Shown in pieces: positions 35,640 through 45,057 of a stretch of 64,000 bases of DNA. The translations under genes were made by a program, and so were the position numbers. The stretch covers positions 124,001 through 188,000 of the forward strand of contig NZ_ARZY01000001.1 in the NCBI RefSeq assembly GCF_000568405.1, read 5' to 3'. Source of the stretch: Catenovulum agarivorans DS-2 (GTDB lineage Bacteria; Pseudomonadota; Gammaproteobacteria; Enterobacterales; Alteromonadaceae). The notes beneath the pieces are model-generated. The model worked only from the letters and a program-made list of their open reading frames with translations. It was not told the origin of the DNA and did not search any database. The stretch's first letter is position 1. Every line of letters begins with the position of its first letter.

Positions 35640-35816
35640 CTATTCAATGCGGGTTACAAAATACATTAGAGTAAAAAATCCGAGTACAACAAAGTTAAAC
35701 CAGAATATGGTCAAAAACCCTTTTTTCCCTTGTTTGATTGAGTAGCCTCTTTTACGAAGGTAAAGCCAATATAGTCCGAAAGTGATAAGTGGCAATAGTG
35801 CGAAAAGTCTGATCAT
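35640..35816 (-). CDS. Small two-span membrane protein, 58 aa
   Basis: A 58-residue frame on the minus strand: start MIRLFALLPLITFGLYWLYL, a basic loop (RKRGYSIKQGKKG), then a second hydrophobic segment (FLTIFWFNFVVLGFFTLMYF) and the ending VTRIE. The two-span hairpin with a positively charged loop is typical of small inner-membrane proteins. A TTGAGAAA stretch precedes the ATG. It lies 64 bases downstream of the broken ampG-like gene on the same strand and ends at the shared terminator, so it was probably the last gene of that transcript. The family is unknown to me. Confidence 0.65.
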   Translation of the reverse strand: MIRLFALLPLITFGLYWLYLRKRGYSIKQGKKGFLTIFWFNFVVLGFFTLMYFVTRIE

Positions 35817-35880
35817 ATTTTCTCAACTCTATTCTGTAACCCATAAACTTAGCTGGCTGATTGTCCATAGTTAGGGGTAT

Positions 35881-37510
35881 TTAGATTTTATTTGTATTCT
35901 GTTGCTCATTCGATGCAATCATTTGATTAATTGAATCTTTGATTAAATATAAAAATAGCAGACTTGGTATCACCATAACAGAGGTCAAGACAAAGAATAT
36001 TGCCCAATTGCCTTCTAGCCAGTCGACAACAACACCAGAATAAGAACCAAGGAGTGTCCGTCCCAAAGTACCTAAAGAAGCCATCAGCGCATATTGGCTT
36101 GCTGTAAATGACTTATTGCATAAAACTGATAACAGAGCGACAAACGCGACTGAGCCCCATGCAGAGGTAAATCCGTCAACAATTACAGTAAAAGCAAACA
36201 GTGCTTTGTTAGGTCCAGCCATTGCCATAGCTGCAAATAGCAGATTACTTGCAGACATTGCAATACCACCGATGAATAACCCTTTGAAAATACCAAATCG
36301 AATAGTGAAAACACTGCCAATAAGTGAAAATATAATGGTAACTGACCAGTTAATCATTTTAGAGTAGGTTGCGATATCCGAATTGCTAAAACCTAACTCT
36401 TTATAAAAGACGATAGACATGCGCCCCAAATAAGCTTCACCGAGCTTAAATAGAAAGATAAATAGCAATAAACTTAATGCTAATTTAAAGCCATTGCGCG
36501 AGAAAAACTCTTGAATAGGCGCAACCATAGTTGTTAGTAACCAAGCTAACATGTGGTTTAACGCACCACTAGGCTGTGATGGCGCTATATCGGCGAACTT
36601 TGTTGTATTGGCGATGGAGTTGAGTTTACTCAACAACATGACTAACATGCATATAATGACACCAATAAGCACACTAACGCTGGCAAGTGGCGGCAGCCAT
36701 AAAGCGCGGCAGCCATAAAGCGTTGTTAGGCCATCCAGGGTAACCAAAATTTGCATATAACACTAAACCAATAATTGACAGCAACATTATTGGAAACAGT
36801 AACTTGATATGCCCAATGTTTTGCATGGACATTTGATACTGGTTTTGAATTGAAGATTGCACTTGGTTACGATTGGTCATCGGCTCTTGTGCGAACAAGG
36901 TATTAAGCATTAACACCGCCATCACGATAGCCAAAAATAAGTATGCTTGTTGCCAGCCAATACCTGCATGGTCAACCAAATAAAACGGAATCGCACCAAT
37001 GCCAGCATAGCCAGTCCACCAACCAGAGGTGGCCATAGCTGAACCAGACGCCATATAGTTACTGTCTTTATCTTGGAGCAAATCAATTCGATAAGCATCA
37101 ATTGCGATGTCTTGGGTGGCTCCAGACAAAGCAAGCAAAAAACCTATTAATGCGATGCTAGATAAATCTTGTTGCATTGATGTTTGACTGAGCTGAAATG
37201 TTAACAAGACTAACAGGCACTGAGTTAAAAATATCCAACTTCGGCGTTGACCGAGTTTGGCCGTAATGATATATAGTTTGACTCTATCGACTAACGGTGA
37301 CCATAAAAAGTTGATACTATAGGCAACAAATATTAAACCAAATAAGCCTATGCTGCTGCGCGAGAAGCCTTCCTCCTTCAACCAACTGCTCATTGCTGAA
37401 CCAATTAGGACCCACGGAAACCCACTGGCGATACCAAAAAAGAAGATTGTGATCAGTCTGCGGTCTTTAAAGTAATTTAAACTGGTTTTGAGTGTTTGGT
37501 TAGATGTCAT
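35881..37510 (-). pseudogene. AmpG-like MFS permease gene, frameshifted by a 16-bp duplication
   Basis: Two overlapping frames make one transporter. The first (start 37510) has the N-terminal six spans, with IASGFPWVLIGSAMSSWLKEEG, WSPLVDRV and GATQDIAIDAYRIDLL, and resembles AmpG, which imports anhydro-muropeptides for cell-wall recycling. It runs into a stop at 36674 after NNALWLPRFMAAATCQR. The second frame continues from PLASVSVLIGV through the remaining spans to 35881. Removing one copy of the 16-bp repeat at 36690-36721 joins them as NNALWLP-PLASVSV with no other change, giving 537 residues. As written the gene encodes a truncated protein; a sequencing error or a revertible mutation are both possible. 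Confidence 0.85.
36690..36721. repeat. 16-bp perfect tandem duplication
   Basis: GCGGCAGCCATAAAGC occurs twice head to tail (36690-36705 and 36706-36721). Sixteen is not a multiple of three, so the second copy shifts the reading frame of the ampG-like gene. Confidence 0.95.
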
Positions 37511-37594
37511 TAAAATCTAATTGAAAGGCAGTAATTATATAAGCCTATCAAACATGTGGGACGGTGCAAAGTGCTGTTTATAAAATAAAAAACT

Positions 37595-37963
37595 TTACGG
37601 GCGAACGCCAATGCAATCCATTGGGAAACCGCCTTGGCCATTGATAAAGTCAGCACAGATGCTTAATTCATCTATTAATAATGTATCCGTAAGCAGGGTG
37701 TCTTTTGGCCAAAAACTAATTTGGTGAATAAGGTGCCAAAAAACGCGTTCTTTTTCAGAATAACTCTCGTTTTGTTCAACTTTGACTTGTGACCATTCTT
37801 CGAGCATATCCCAAATAAAGATATCAAGTTCAGCATATTCAACTTGTCGGGCTAAAAACGCCCGAACGTAAAAAACAAGTTGTTTAGATTTTATTTCAAT
37901 GAATTGCTCGACTTTCACAACACTCGGCTCATTAGCTGCTATTTCTTTGAGTATAGACGGCAA
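37595..37963 (-). CDS. Hypothetical protein, 122 aa
   Basis: A 122-residue soluble protein, acidic and probably helical, with no signal peptide. It would start at a TTG directly after the TAA stop of the cyclophilin gene; no better ATG exists in the conserved-looking part, so translational coupling to that gene is likely. The central stretch (VFYVRAFLARQVEYAELDIFIWDMLEEW) and the later EKERVFWHLIHQISFW are the most ordered-looking parts. The C-terminal GGFPMDCIGVRP holds one of two cysteines. I do not recognise the family. Confidence 0.6.
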   Translation of the reverse strand: MPSILKEIAANEPSVVKVEQFIEIKSKQLVFYVRAFLARQVEYAELDIFIWDMLEEWSQVKVEQNESYSEKERVFWHLIHQISFWPKDTLLTDTLLIDELSICADFINGQGGFPMDCIGVRP

Positions 37964-38557
37964 TTAGCTCTGTGGTAGTAAAGTTGCAACTTTTATTACG
38001 ATTGGTTTAACTGGCACATCAGCAGAACCGAATTCTGAAGAATAGTGCGTTTCTGATTGTGCGATTTTTTCGATCACTTCTTCGCCACTTTCTACATAAC
38101 CAAACACGGTATAACCCCAATCTCTGCCTGGATTTAGATTGTTGTTGTCGCTTAGATTAAAATAAAACTGACGTATTGCTGAATGTGGGTCACTCATTCG
38201 AGCCATGGCAATTGACATGCGATCGTTTTTTAATCCATTGCCACTTTCGTTAAATATTTTGTCACCCAAAGGACGTTCATTAAATTCAGTATCATATCCA
38301 CCACCTTGAGCAACAAAGCCAGGTACAACACGATGAAAAATTGTATTGTTATATTCACCCTTGACCACGTAGCTAATAAAGTTTTTTACCGTAATCGGTG
38401 CTTTACGACGATTCAACTCCAAAACGATTGTGCCTAAATTGGTTTCAAGTTGTACTCTTGGGTATAAATTAGAGTCCTGAGTATCAACTTGTTTAGCACA
38501 AATACTAAAAGACAAGCTGAGTGTGATTATCAGTAAGCTAAAAAGTTTTTTCATCAT
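37964..38557 (-). CDS. ppiA: Periplasmic cyclophilin-type peptidyl-prolyl isomerase
   Basis: A 197-residue cyclophilin with a signal peptide (residues 1-21, ending SFSICA). The catalytic core shows VQLETNLGTIVLELNRRKAPITVKNF, TIFHRVVPGFVAQGGGYD (active-site Arg and Phe), IAMARMSDPHSAIRQFYFNLSDN and GYTVFGYVESGEEVIEKIA. This layout is that of bacterial PpiA, which speeds proline isomerisation during folding in the periplasm. The hypothetical gene follows with no gap. PpiA and PpiB differ mainly by export, and the signal peptide favours PpiA. Confidence 0.9.
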   Translation of the reverse strand: MMKKLFSLLIITLSLSFSICAKQVDTQDSNLYPRVQLETNLGTIVLELNRRKAPITVKNFISYVVKGEYNNTIFHRVVPGFVAQGGGYDTEFNERPLGDKIFNESGNGLKNDRMSIAMARMSDPHSAIRQFYFNLSDNNNLNPGRDWGYTVFGYVESGEEVIEKIAQSETHYSSEFGSADVPVKPIVIKVATLLPQS

Positions 38558-38757
38558 AGTCTTGGGGCCTGTTATGCTTTGCTCAACAATAATACTAAGA
38601 CCAACTGCTGCAAAATTGAACTGTAAAGTTCAACTAGGTCCTAGTGTAAAACAATTTGAACACGCTACTATATTGAATTGATTAACATTTGCAAGTGGCG
38701 GACTAGTGGATTTTGACGCTATACTTAGTGCAGCACGTATTCCACAAGGAAGGTATT

Positions 38758-39960
38758 TTGAATAAAAATTTTTGGCCGATTGTTTCGTTCGTTTTCAGTA
38801 CATTAAATTTTTCAGCGGTGGCGCACGAATCATCGATTGTCGAGTATTCTGGTTTTGGTCGCCTTATTGCAGGTAAAGTGTTAAGCGATGACGCCGAATT
38901 AGAGGGTTATGGTCAAGCGGTTTCACTTACGAAAAACAGTTTATTTGGTTTACAGCTAGATGCCAACATTTCTGATAACTTATCTGCAACTGCACAACTG
39001 CTCGCTCACTCTAATCGTAATCGCTCATCATTGGGCTGGCTCTATTTAAACTATCAACTGGGTGATAGTTGGCAGTTTAAAGTGGGTAAGTTGCATACGC
39101 CATTTTTTCATTATAGTGATGTCTTGGACGTCGGTTATGCTTATCACTGGGTGTCACCACCCGATGAAATTTATTCATCCTACTTTTTTCGCCAATTTGA
39201 AGGCGGTTTAGCAGAATACGAGTGGCTGGGTGAGGATATTACCGTCAGCTTTCAAGGTTTTTTAGGCAAAGTAGACCAAAATATTCAGGTTAATAAGTCA
39301 GTATATAGGGCGCAGTCAGATGTGTATAAAGGCGCGGCGATTAACTTGAGTTTTCTAGACTTTGTCGTGAGGGTGTCACAAACGAAAGGTGACTATAGGA
39401 TCGTTGAAAATGAATTAACCCCGTTAATAGATGGTTTTAGTATTGCAGGCCAAACAAATCCATTGTTTACAGATTTGGCACAAAAACTAACGATAGATGG
39501 TGATATTAAATTTAATCAGTTTAGTTTTCACTATCCAATGCTCGAACATTTTTTTCAATTTGAGTTTATAAAGGTTGATCACAACATAGAAGCATTGTCC
39601 CTGTTGAAGGCATATTACCTGACTTTAGGTAAACACATTAATCAGTACACTTTTCATTTTACCTACAGTCGCAGGCATGCAGGTTATTTGGCTGGATTAG
39701 ATAAATTAGAGTTGACTACAGGGGATGCTCAGCTAGATTTTGCAATATCAAGTTACAACGAATTTTTACAAACACGGCCTGATGCCGATGCGAAAAGTAT
39801 AACCTTGGGCATGCGCTACGATGTTGCACCTAAAGTCGCTCTTAAAATCGACTTACGAAAAACTTGGGGACAGCCGTTCATCGGTTTACCTTCAGCAGTG
39901 CAATTGACGTTTGATGGCTCTGCTTTGTTAATGTTAGGGGGAGTAGAGTGGGTATTCTAA
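38758..39960 (+). CDS. Porin-like outer-membrane protein
   Basis: A 400-residue protein starting at TTG 38758, chosen because AAGGAAGG lies just before it and a signal peptide follows (MNKNFWPIVSFVFSTLNFSAVA). The mature part alternates hydrophobic and polar residues and is rich in aromatic residues, as in beta-barrels: FKVGKLHTPFFHYSD, FHYPMLEHFFQFEF, YTFHFTYSRRHAGY. The last residue is Phe (GGVEWVF), the hallmark of BAM-inserted barrels. It resembles porin-like proteins next to lone PstS-like proteins in marine gammaproteobacteria. It overlaps the next gene by 13 bases; the pair is probably one functional unit. The substrate is unknown. Confidence 0.8.
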   Translation: MNKNFWPIVSFVFSTLNFSAVAHESSIVEYSGFGRLIAGKVLSDDAELEGYGQAVSLTKNSLFGLQLDANISDNLSATAQLLAHSNRNRSSLGWLYLNYQLGDSWQFKVGKLHTPFFHYSDVLDVGYAYHWVSPPDEIYSSYFFRQFEGGLAEYEWLGEDITVSFQGFLGKVDQNIQVNKSVYRAQSDVYKGAAINLSFLDFVVRVSQTKGDYRIVENELTPLIDGFSIAGQTNPLFTDLAQKLTIDGDIKFNQFSFHYPMLEHFFQFEFIKVDHNIEALSLLKAYYLTLGKHINQYTFHFTYSRRHAGYLAGLDKLELTTGDAQLDFAISSYNEFLQTRPDADAKSITLGMRYDVAPKVALKIDLRKTWGQPFIGLPSAVQLTFDGSALLMLGGVEWVF

Positions 39961-40388
39961 AGTACGCAGCTAAATACCTAGCTGTCGCTATAGTCCCACT
40001 GTTGCTAACGACTAAAGCGGTTTGTGATGAATTTGTGGTATTTACCCAACTGGAGACCCCGTACAAGTTGTCTCGTCAACAGATTAAGCAGGTGTTTCTA
40101 GGTGCTCGTTTAGAAAAAAATGGCGAGATACTGCAGCCCATTGTATTGGCGCCAGGGCATCCATGGCGCACAGTGTTTAACATTCGTGTTATGGGGTTAA
40201 CTGAATCTAGACTACAGTCTTATTGGGCACAAGTTAAGTTCACGGGTAAACGTAAACCGCCATTGCAAGTTGATGATTTTGCTCAAATGCTGCAAATCAT
40301 TGATAACCAAAAAGGGACAATTGGTGTTGCGAGCATAGAGTCGATTCAATTAGATAAATATCAGATTATATATCAGTTTAGTGATTAA
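39948..40388 (+). CDS. Small PstS-like periplasmic binding-domain protein
   Basis: A 146-residue exported protein beginning at GTG inside the end of the porin-like gene. A signal peptide covers residues 1-26 (ending TTKAVCD). The rest resembles one lobe of a phosphate-binding PBP-like domain: LSRQQIKQVFLGARL, WRTVFNIRVMGLTESRLQSYWAQVKFTGKRKPP and KGTIGVASIES are typical of the PBP-like-2 proteins annotated as phosphate ABC transporter substrate-binding. It is too short for a complete two-lobe receptor, and no transporter genes are near. It probably works with the porin-like protein and the sensor encoded convergently. Confidence 0.75.
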   Translation: MGILKYAAKYLAVAIVPLLLTTKAVCDEFVVFTQLETPYKLSRQQIKQVFLGARLEKNGEILQPIVLAPGHPWRTVFNIRVMGLTESRLQSYWAQVKFTGKRKPPLQVDDFAQMLQIIDNQKGTIGVASIESIQLDKYQIIYQFSD

Positions 40389-42475
40389 GCTTTTTTCGCT
40401 ATGGTGGTTAGTTGCTTGTCAATCCGCTTGAGTGTACCTGCTAGCTGCTCCATCGCGACGGGTTTAGAAAAATAATAACCTTGGATTTGGTCAACCCCTG
40501 ACTGATGTAAATATTCGTATTGTGCTTGAGTTTCAACACCTTCGGCGCAAATCGTCATCCCCAGCTTTTTAGCTAAAGAGATGATTGCATCTGTTACTTT
40601 TCGATCTTTTTCTGAATTAAACAAATTACGCACAAAATATTGATCAACTTTAATGGTGTCGGCTTGCACTTGAGTTAAATAACTTAAAGATGAATATCCC
40701 GTGCCAAAATCATCTAGTGCAACGCTGCAACCTAACCGTTTAATTTTGCCGATAAAGGTTTGTGCTGTATCGAAATTTTCAATATATGCCGATTCGGTAA
40801 TTTCAAATTGAATGAGCTGAGTATTGATATTTGGATTGCTAAGTGCCTTGACTAAATAAGCAACAAAATTAGGTCTGAATATATCTAATGAACTTAAATT
40901 AAATGATACCTTTAACTGAGTATTAAACTGCGCTTGGAAAGTTATAAGTTGTTGGAAACCTTTTTCGATAACCCAACGGGTAATATCATTTATTCTGCCT
41001 GTTTGTTCAGCGATATTGATAAATTCGTTTGGTGAAATCATCCCAAGTGATGGGCTATTCCACCGGATCAAAGCTTCAACACCGACCACGCCTTCATTCG
41101 GTTTAACCTTGGGCTGGTATAATAAATAAAACTCATCGTTGGCTAAGCCATCTTTTATCGCCGCTGCAATTTGCAATCGTCGCTCCTGTTGCGCTGTCAT
41201 CGCATCAACAAATTCAATATAACGATTTCTGCCACTTTGTTTGGCTTTATATAATGCCACATCGGCGTTAGATAGTACTAAACCACTGTCGAAATTGGCT
41301 GGTTTGGCGTAGGCTATGCCCATACTAACGGTCGCTTGCAAGGACCAACTATCAACATAAACATTTTTATTAAGTTTTAACACAATCTGATCGCATAGGT
41401 GTACCGCTTGTTTTTGCGTTTTGTCTTCAGGCAAAATAATGCCAAATTCGTCCCCGCCAATTCGTGCGATCACTTGATCTTCGGTCAATAAGGCTTTTAA
41501 TCTATTGGTAATTTCGAGTAATAACTTGTCACCATTTTTGTGGCCAATTGCTTCATTAACTGTTTTAAAGTCGTCTAAATCGAGCAATATCACCGCAATT
41601 GAATGGTACTGGTGTTCAATTTGCTTAATGTAGCGCGATAAAATATCCATAAACATTTTGCGATTCGGCAAACCTGTTAATTGGTCGTAATTGGCTAGTT
41701 GAATTAACTCGGCTTGTTGCTTTACCAATGTTTGGGTATAAGACTTATTCGCTTGCTGCTGTTTATCTATAGTTAACAGCATATCGCGAACACTTTCTGT
41801 CAGTTGTTTAATCTCATCATTGCTTTGCGTTTTTATACTTTGAACACTTTGGTAGTCTTGATCTTTTTCAACTTTTTCCACCATTTTAATTAAATTTAGT
41901 AATGGGCTGATCGCGGTAGTTTGTAAATAGTTGGAAAATAAAAAGGCAAAGATTAATGATGCGATTGCCAAGGGTATTAGCTTTTCAATAAATGCTCCTT
42001 GACTTTGGCCAAGTTGCTTTTCAATGTCAATCGCTAGATAAAAGTGACCAACATTGTAAGGTTCATCGCCAATCTGACTAGACAGTATTAAGCTATTGTC
42101 TGCTTTAGCCGATTGTTCCGCTGAGTTAATTAAAAAAGGAATTGTTTGTTTTAGTTCATCTGAATAGTAATTCGGGTTGATGTAGCTTTGCACTAACTCG
42201 CCATTGTTATTGGCAATAGCGGCAAATTTTACAAAAGGATATTTGTCTAGTTGGAGTAAGCGGGTACCCAAAGTAAATTCGTCCGCTTTATTGGCGGCAA
42301 AATATTCAACTAAGTCTTCGGAGATATTTTGTGATAATGCCGAAAAGTCTCGCTCGGATGTTTCAATATACAGTCTTTTGTGTTCATTAATTGATATATA
42401 CAGAATAGCACTTGACAGTATAACAACTGTTGACAGTGTCATGAGCAGCAGTTTTGTACGAATGCTTATGAACAT
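40385..42475 (-). CDS. Membrane GGDEF-EAL cyclic-di-GMP protein
   Basis: A 696-residue protein with spans at about residues 8-28 and 165-187 enclosing a periplasmic sensor region of about 135 residues, a HAMP-like linker (about 190-235), GGDEF (ARIGGDEF near 341) and EAL (VEALIRW near 467). EAL catalytic motifs are kept: NLSSLDI, EITESAY, DDFGTGYSS, KVDQYF, AEGVET. The usual inhibitory-site RxxD before GGDEF is changed to LTED, so product inhibition is probably lost. It ends 4 bases into the stop of the PstS-like gene on the opposite strand. The periplasmic ligand is unknown; the neighbours suggest it is the small binding protein or its ligand. Confidence 0.9.
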   Translation of the reverse strand: MFISIRTKLLLMTLSTVVILSSAILYISINEHKRLYIETSERDFSALSQNISEDLVEYFAANKADEFTLGTRLLQLDKYPFVKFAAIANNNGELVQSYINPNYYSDELKQTIPFLINSAEQSAKADNSLILSSQIGDEPYNVGHFYLAIDIEKQLGQSQGAFIEKLIPLAIASLIFAFLFSNYLQTTAISPLLNLIKMVEKVEKDQDYQSVQSIKTQSNDEIKQLTESVRDMLLTIDKQQQANKSYTQTLVKQQAELIQLANYDQLTGLPNRKMFMDILSRYIKQIEHQYHSIAVILLDLDDFKTVNEAIGHKNGDKLLLEITNRLKALLTEDQVIARIGGDEFGIILPEDKTQKQAVHLCDQIVLKLNKNVYVDSWSLQATVSMGIAYAKPANFDSGLVLSNADVALYKAKQSGRNRYIEFVDAMTAQQERRLQIAAAIKDGLANDEFYLLYQPKVKPNEGVVGVEALIRWNSPSLGMISPNEFINIAEQTGRINDITRWVIEKGFQQLITFQAQFNTQLKVSFNLSSLDIFRPNFVAYLVKALSNPNINTQLIQFEITESAYIENFDTAQTFIGKIKRLGCSVALDDFGTGYSSLSYLTQVQADTIKVDQYFVRNLFNSEKDRKVTDAIISLAKKLGMTICAEGVETQAQYEYLHQSGVDQIQGYYFSKPVAMEQLAGTLKRIDKQLTTIAKKA

Positions 42476-42688
42476 ACCAAATCCTTGTCCAAACTTGTGG
42501 CTTTTTACTTAGCCCCTGTGCGTGAATCACCGCAGCGGATAATTTTTACTAAGTGTTGCTGATAACTATGATATAAAGTGGCATAATTTACAACATTAAA
42601 ACACGTTAGTTGCTAACAACAATACTGTTAATGGCAAATTTCAGTTACAATATTTGCGCAAATCGATTTAAAGAGGATTAGTATTTTT

Positions 42689-44362
42689 ATGGTCGACTCA
42701 TCGGCTCGCCCAAGCAATTTCATTCGTACTATTATTGACCAAGATTTAGATTCTGGAAAACACACATATGTACATACACGTTTTCCACCCGAGCCAAATG
42801 GATACTTACATATAGGCCATGCTAAATCTATTTGCTTAAACTTTGGTATTGCTCAGGACTATCAAGGCACATGTAATCTCAGATTTGATGATACTAATCC
42901 TGAAAAAGAGAATATTGATTATGTAAAATCGATTGAAGAAGATGTTAAATGGTTAGGATTTGAATGGTCTGGTGAACCTAGATACTCCTCAAACTACTTT
43001 GACCAATTATATGCTTATGCTGTTGAGTTGATTAAAGCTGGCAAGGCATATGTGTGCTTTTTAAATGCCGAACAAACTCGTGAATACCGAGGCACGCTAA
43101 CCGAGCCCGGTAAAGACAGTCCGTATCGTGATACTTCTGCCGAAGAAAATCTGGCGCTATTTGAAAAAATGCGGGCCGGTGAATTTAAAGAAGGCGAGTG
43201 CGCGTTGCGTGCTAAAATCGATATGGCATCGCCATTTATGTGTATGCGTGACCCGATTATCTATCGAGTCAAATTCGCCCATCATCACCAAACGGGTGAT
43301 AAATGGTGCATTTATCCAATGTATGATTTCACTCACTGTATTTCGGATGCGATTGAAGATATTACGCACTCTTTGTGTACATTAGAATTCCAAGATAACC
43401 GTCGTTTATATGATTGGGTATTGGATAACATTTCAATTGAAGCAAGGCCGCATCAATATGAATTTTCGCGCTTAAACCTTGAATATACGGTAATGAGTAA
43501 GCGTAAGCTTAATGCATTGGTTACTGAAGGCCATGTATCAGGCTGGGATGATCCTCGTATGCCAACTATCGCTGGTTTACGACGACGAGGATACACGCCT
43601 GAATCTATCCGTGAATTTTGTACTCGAATTGGGGTTACAAAAATGGATAATATGGTCGAAATGGCAATGTTAGAGGCTTGTATTCGTGAAGACTTAAACG
43701 AAAATGCGCCTAGAGCTATGGCAGTATTAGACCCAATTAGACTAGTGATAGAGAACTTCCCTGAAGGTAAGGTTGAAACTTTAAACATTGCTAATCATCC
43801 GCAAAACCCAGATTTTGGTACACGTGAAGTGTCGTTTTCTCGAGAAGTTTATATTGAAAGAGAAGACTTCAGAGAGTCAGCAAATAAAAAATATAAGCGT
43901 TTAGTGTTAGACAAAGAAGTCAGGTTGCGCGGTGCTTATGTGGTTAAAGCGGTGCGAGTGGATAAAAATGCTAACGGTGATATTGAAACTGTTTATTGCC
44001 AATACGATCCGGATACTTTGGGTAAAAAGCCTGCAGATGGTCGTTCTGTTAAAGGTGTTATTCATTGGGTTGATGCAAAAACTGCACGAGCAGCTGAAGT
44101 TCGTTTGTACGATAGATTATTTTCTGTTGCCAACCCAGCTGCAGAAGAAGACTTTACTCAAGTTTTAAACCCAGAGAGCTTAGTCACGGTAGCAAACGCC
44201 AAAGTTGAAGCGAGCTTGGTTGACGCTAAAGCTTCTCAGCCTTTCCAATTTGAAAGAACAGGTTATTTTGTTAAAGACAGCAAAGATTCAACCGATGAAA
44301 CCCTGATATTTAATCGTACAGTCGGTTTGCGTGATAGTTGGGCTAAAACCGAAAAAAACTAA
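42689..44362 (+). CDS. glnS: Glutaminyl-tRNA synthetase
   Basis: A 557-residue class I synthetase charging tRNA-Gln. The HIGH motif reads [15 protein letters not shown], and the KMSKS-like loop reads VMSKRKL; between them are the FDDTNPEKE stretch and the [22 protein letters not shown] recognition region, both typical of GlnRS rather than GluRS. Two C-terminal beta-barrel domains for anticodon binding follow (residues about 340-550). Length matches E. coli GlnRS (554). AGAGGA lies upstream of the ATG. A terminator lies 27 bases after the stop. Confidence 0.97.
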   Translation: MVDSSARPSNFIRTIIDQDLDSGKHTYVHTRFPPEPNGYLHIGHAKSICLNFGIAQDYQGTCNLRFDDTNPEKENIDYVKSIEEDVKWLGFEWSGEPRYSSNYFDQLYAYAVELIKAGKAYVCFLNAEQTREYRGTLTEPGKDSPYRDTSAEENLALFEKMRAGEFKEGECALRAKIDMASPFMCMRDPIIYRVKFAHHHQTGDKWCIYPMYDFTHCISDAIEDITHSLCTLEFQDNRRLYDWVLDNISIEARPHQYEFSRLNLEYTVMSKRKLNALVTEGHVSGWDDPRMPTIAGLRRRGYTPESIREFCTRIGVTKMDNMVEMAMLEACIREDLNENAPRAMAVLDPIRLVIENFPEGKVETLNIANHPQNPDFGTREVSFSREVYIEREDFRESANKKYKRLVLDKEVRLRGAYVVKAVRVDKNANGDIETVYCQYDPDTLGKKPADGRSVKGVIHWVDAKTARAAEVRLYDRLFSVANPAAEEDFTQVLNPESLVTVANAKVEASLVDAKASQPFQFERTGYFVKDSKDSTDETLIFNRTVGLRDSWAKTEKN

Positions 44363-44388
44363 ACGAATAAAACCAGTTCTGACATTCA

Positions 44389-44422
44389 GCAGGCTTAAAA
44401 ACATCAGGTATTTTAAGCCTGC
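44389..44422 (+). terminator. Intrinsic terminator of glnS
   Basis: GCAGGCTTAAAA (44389-44400) pairs perfectly with TTTTAAGCCTGC (44411-44422) around a 10-base loop and is followed by an AT-rich stretch with a short T-run. Confidence 0.8.
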
Positions 44423-44496
44423 AATTATTTTATTGGCTATTTGTTAATAATTGGTTAATACTTAACTGAGTAGTTATTGCGTCTGTGGAGGCGCGT

Positions 44497-45054
44497 ATGG
44501 CAGATGGTTCAACAATTATCAAAGCCGATATCAATGTATCGCATATTGATTCACAAGACTTTCTAACACGCAGTGAAATATTGGCTGTACATCAAGCTGA
44601 GTCAAATCAGCATTTGGTACAACGTATATTGGCGTGGGCGATTTTTCGTCATCAACAATTGCAAATGAGCAAAGCCATCTGTATTGGTGATGAGCCAGAT
44701 TTATTTGTTAAACGTAATGACGTTCAGTTTGAGCACTGGATTGAAGTTGATCAGTTGTCACTTGACCGTTTAGAAAAAGCAGAAGCGAAATCTGAGCATG
44801 TTTGGTTATTTTATTGCGATCAACAAAAAGCGCAAAAACTGCATAAACTTATCAACAAACACCCTAATTTGCAGTTGGTTGAATATGACGCCGATCTGGT
44901 AGAAAGTTTGAGTCAACTTGTTTCGAAAAACTTATCCTGGAGTGTGATGATAGATCACGATTTGCTGACTGTTGCGGCGGGTGATGCATTTTTTCAATCA
45001 AAACTCACCTTGTTTCACCCGTTAACCGTACCAGCATTAGATTTAATACATTAG
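44497..45054 (+). CDS. yaeQ: YaeQ family protein
   Basis: A 185-residue soluble protein of the YaeQ family, structurally related to PD-(D/E)xK nucleases. Family features: IIKADINVSHIDSQDFLTRSEILAVHQAESNQHLVQRILAWAIF at the N-terminus, GDEPDLFVKR in the middle, then WIEVDQLSLDRLEKA. Function is uncertain; E. coli YaeQ was linked to suppression of RfaH loss. The ATG at 44497 is chosen because GGAGG lies 6 bases before it; a GTG four codons earlier is also in frame. It converges on the FlhB-like gene with 3 bases between stops. Confidence 0.85.
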   Translation: MADGSTIIKADINVSHIDSQDFLTRSEILAVHQAESNQHLVQRILAWAIFRHQQLQMSKAICIGDEPDLFVKRNDVQFEHWIEVDQLSLDRLEKAEAKSEHVWLFYCDQQKAQKLHKLINKHPNLQLVEYDADLVESLSQLVSKNLSWSVMIDHDLLTVAAGDAFFQSKLTLFHPLTVPALDLIH

Positions 45055-45057
45055 CGC

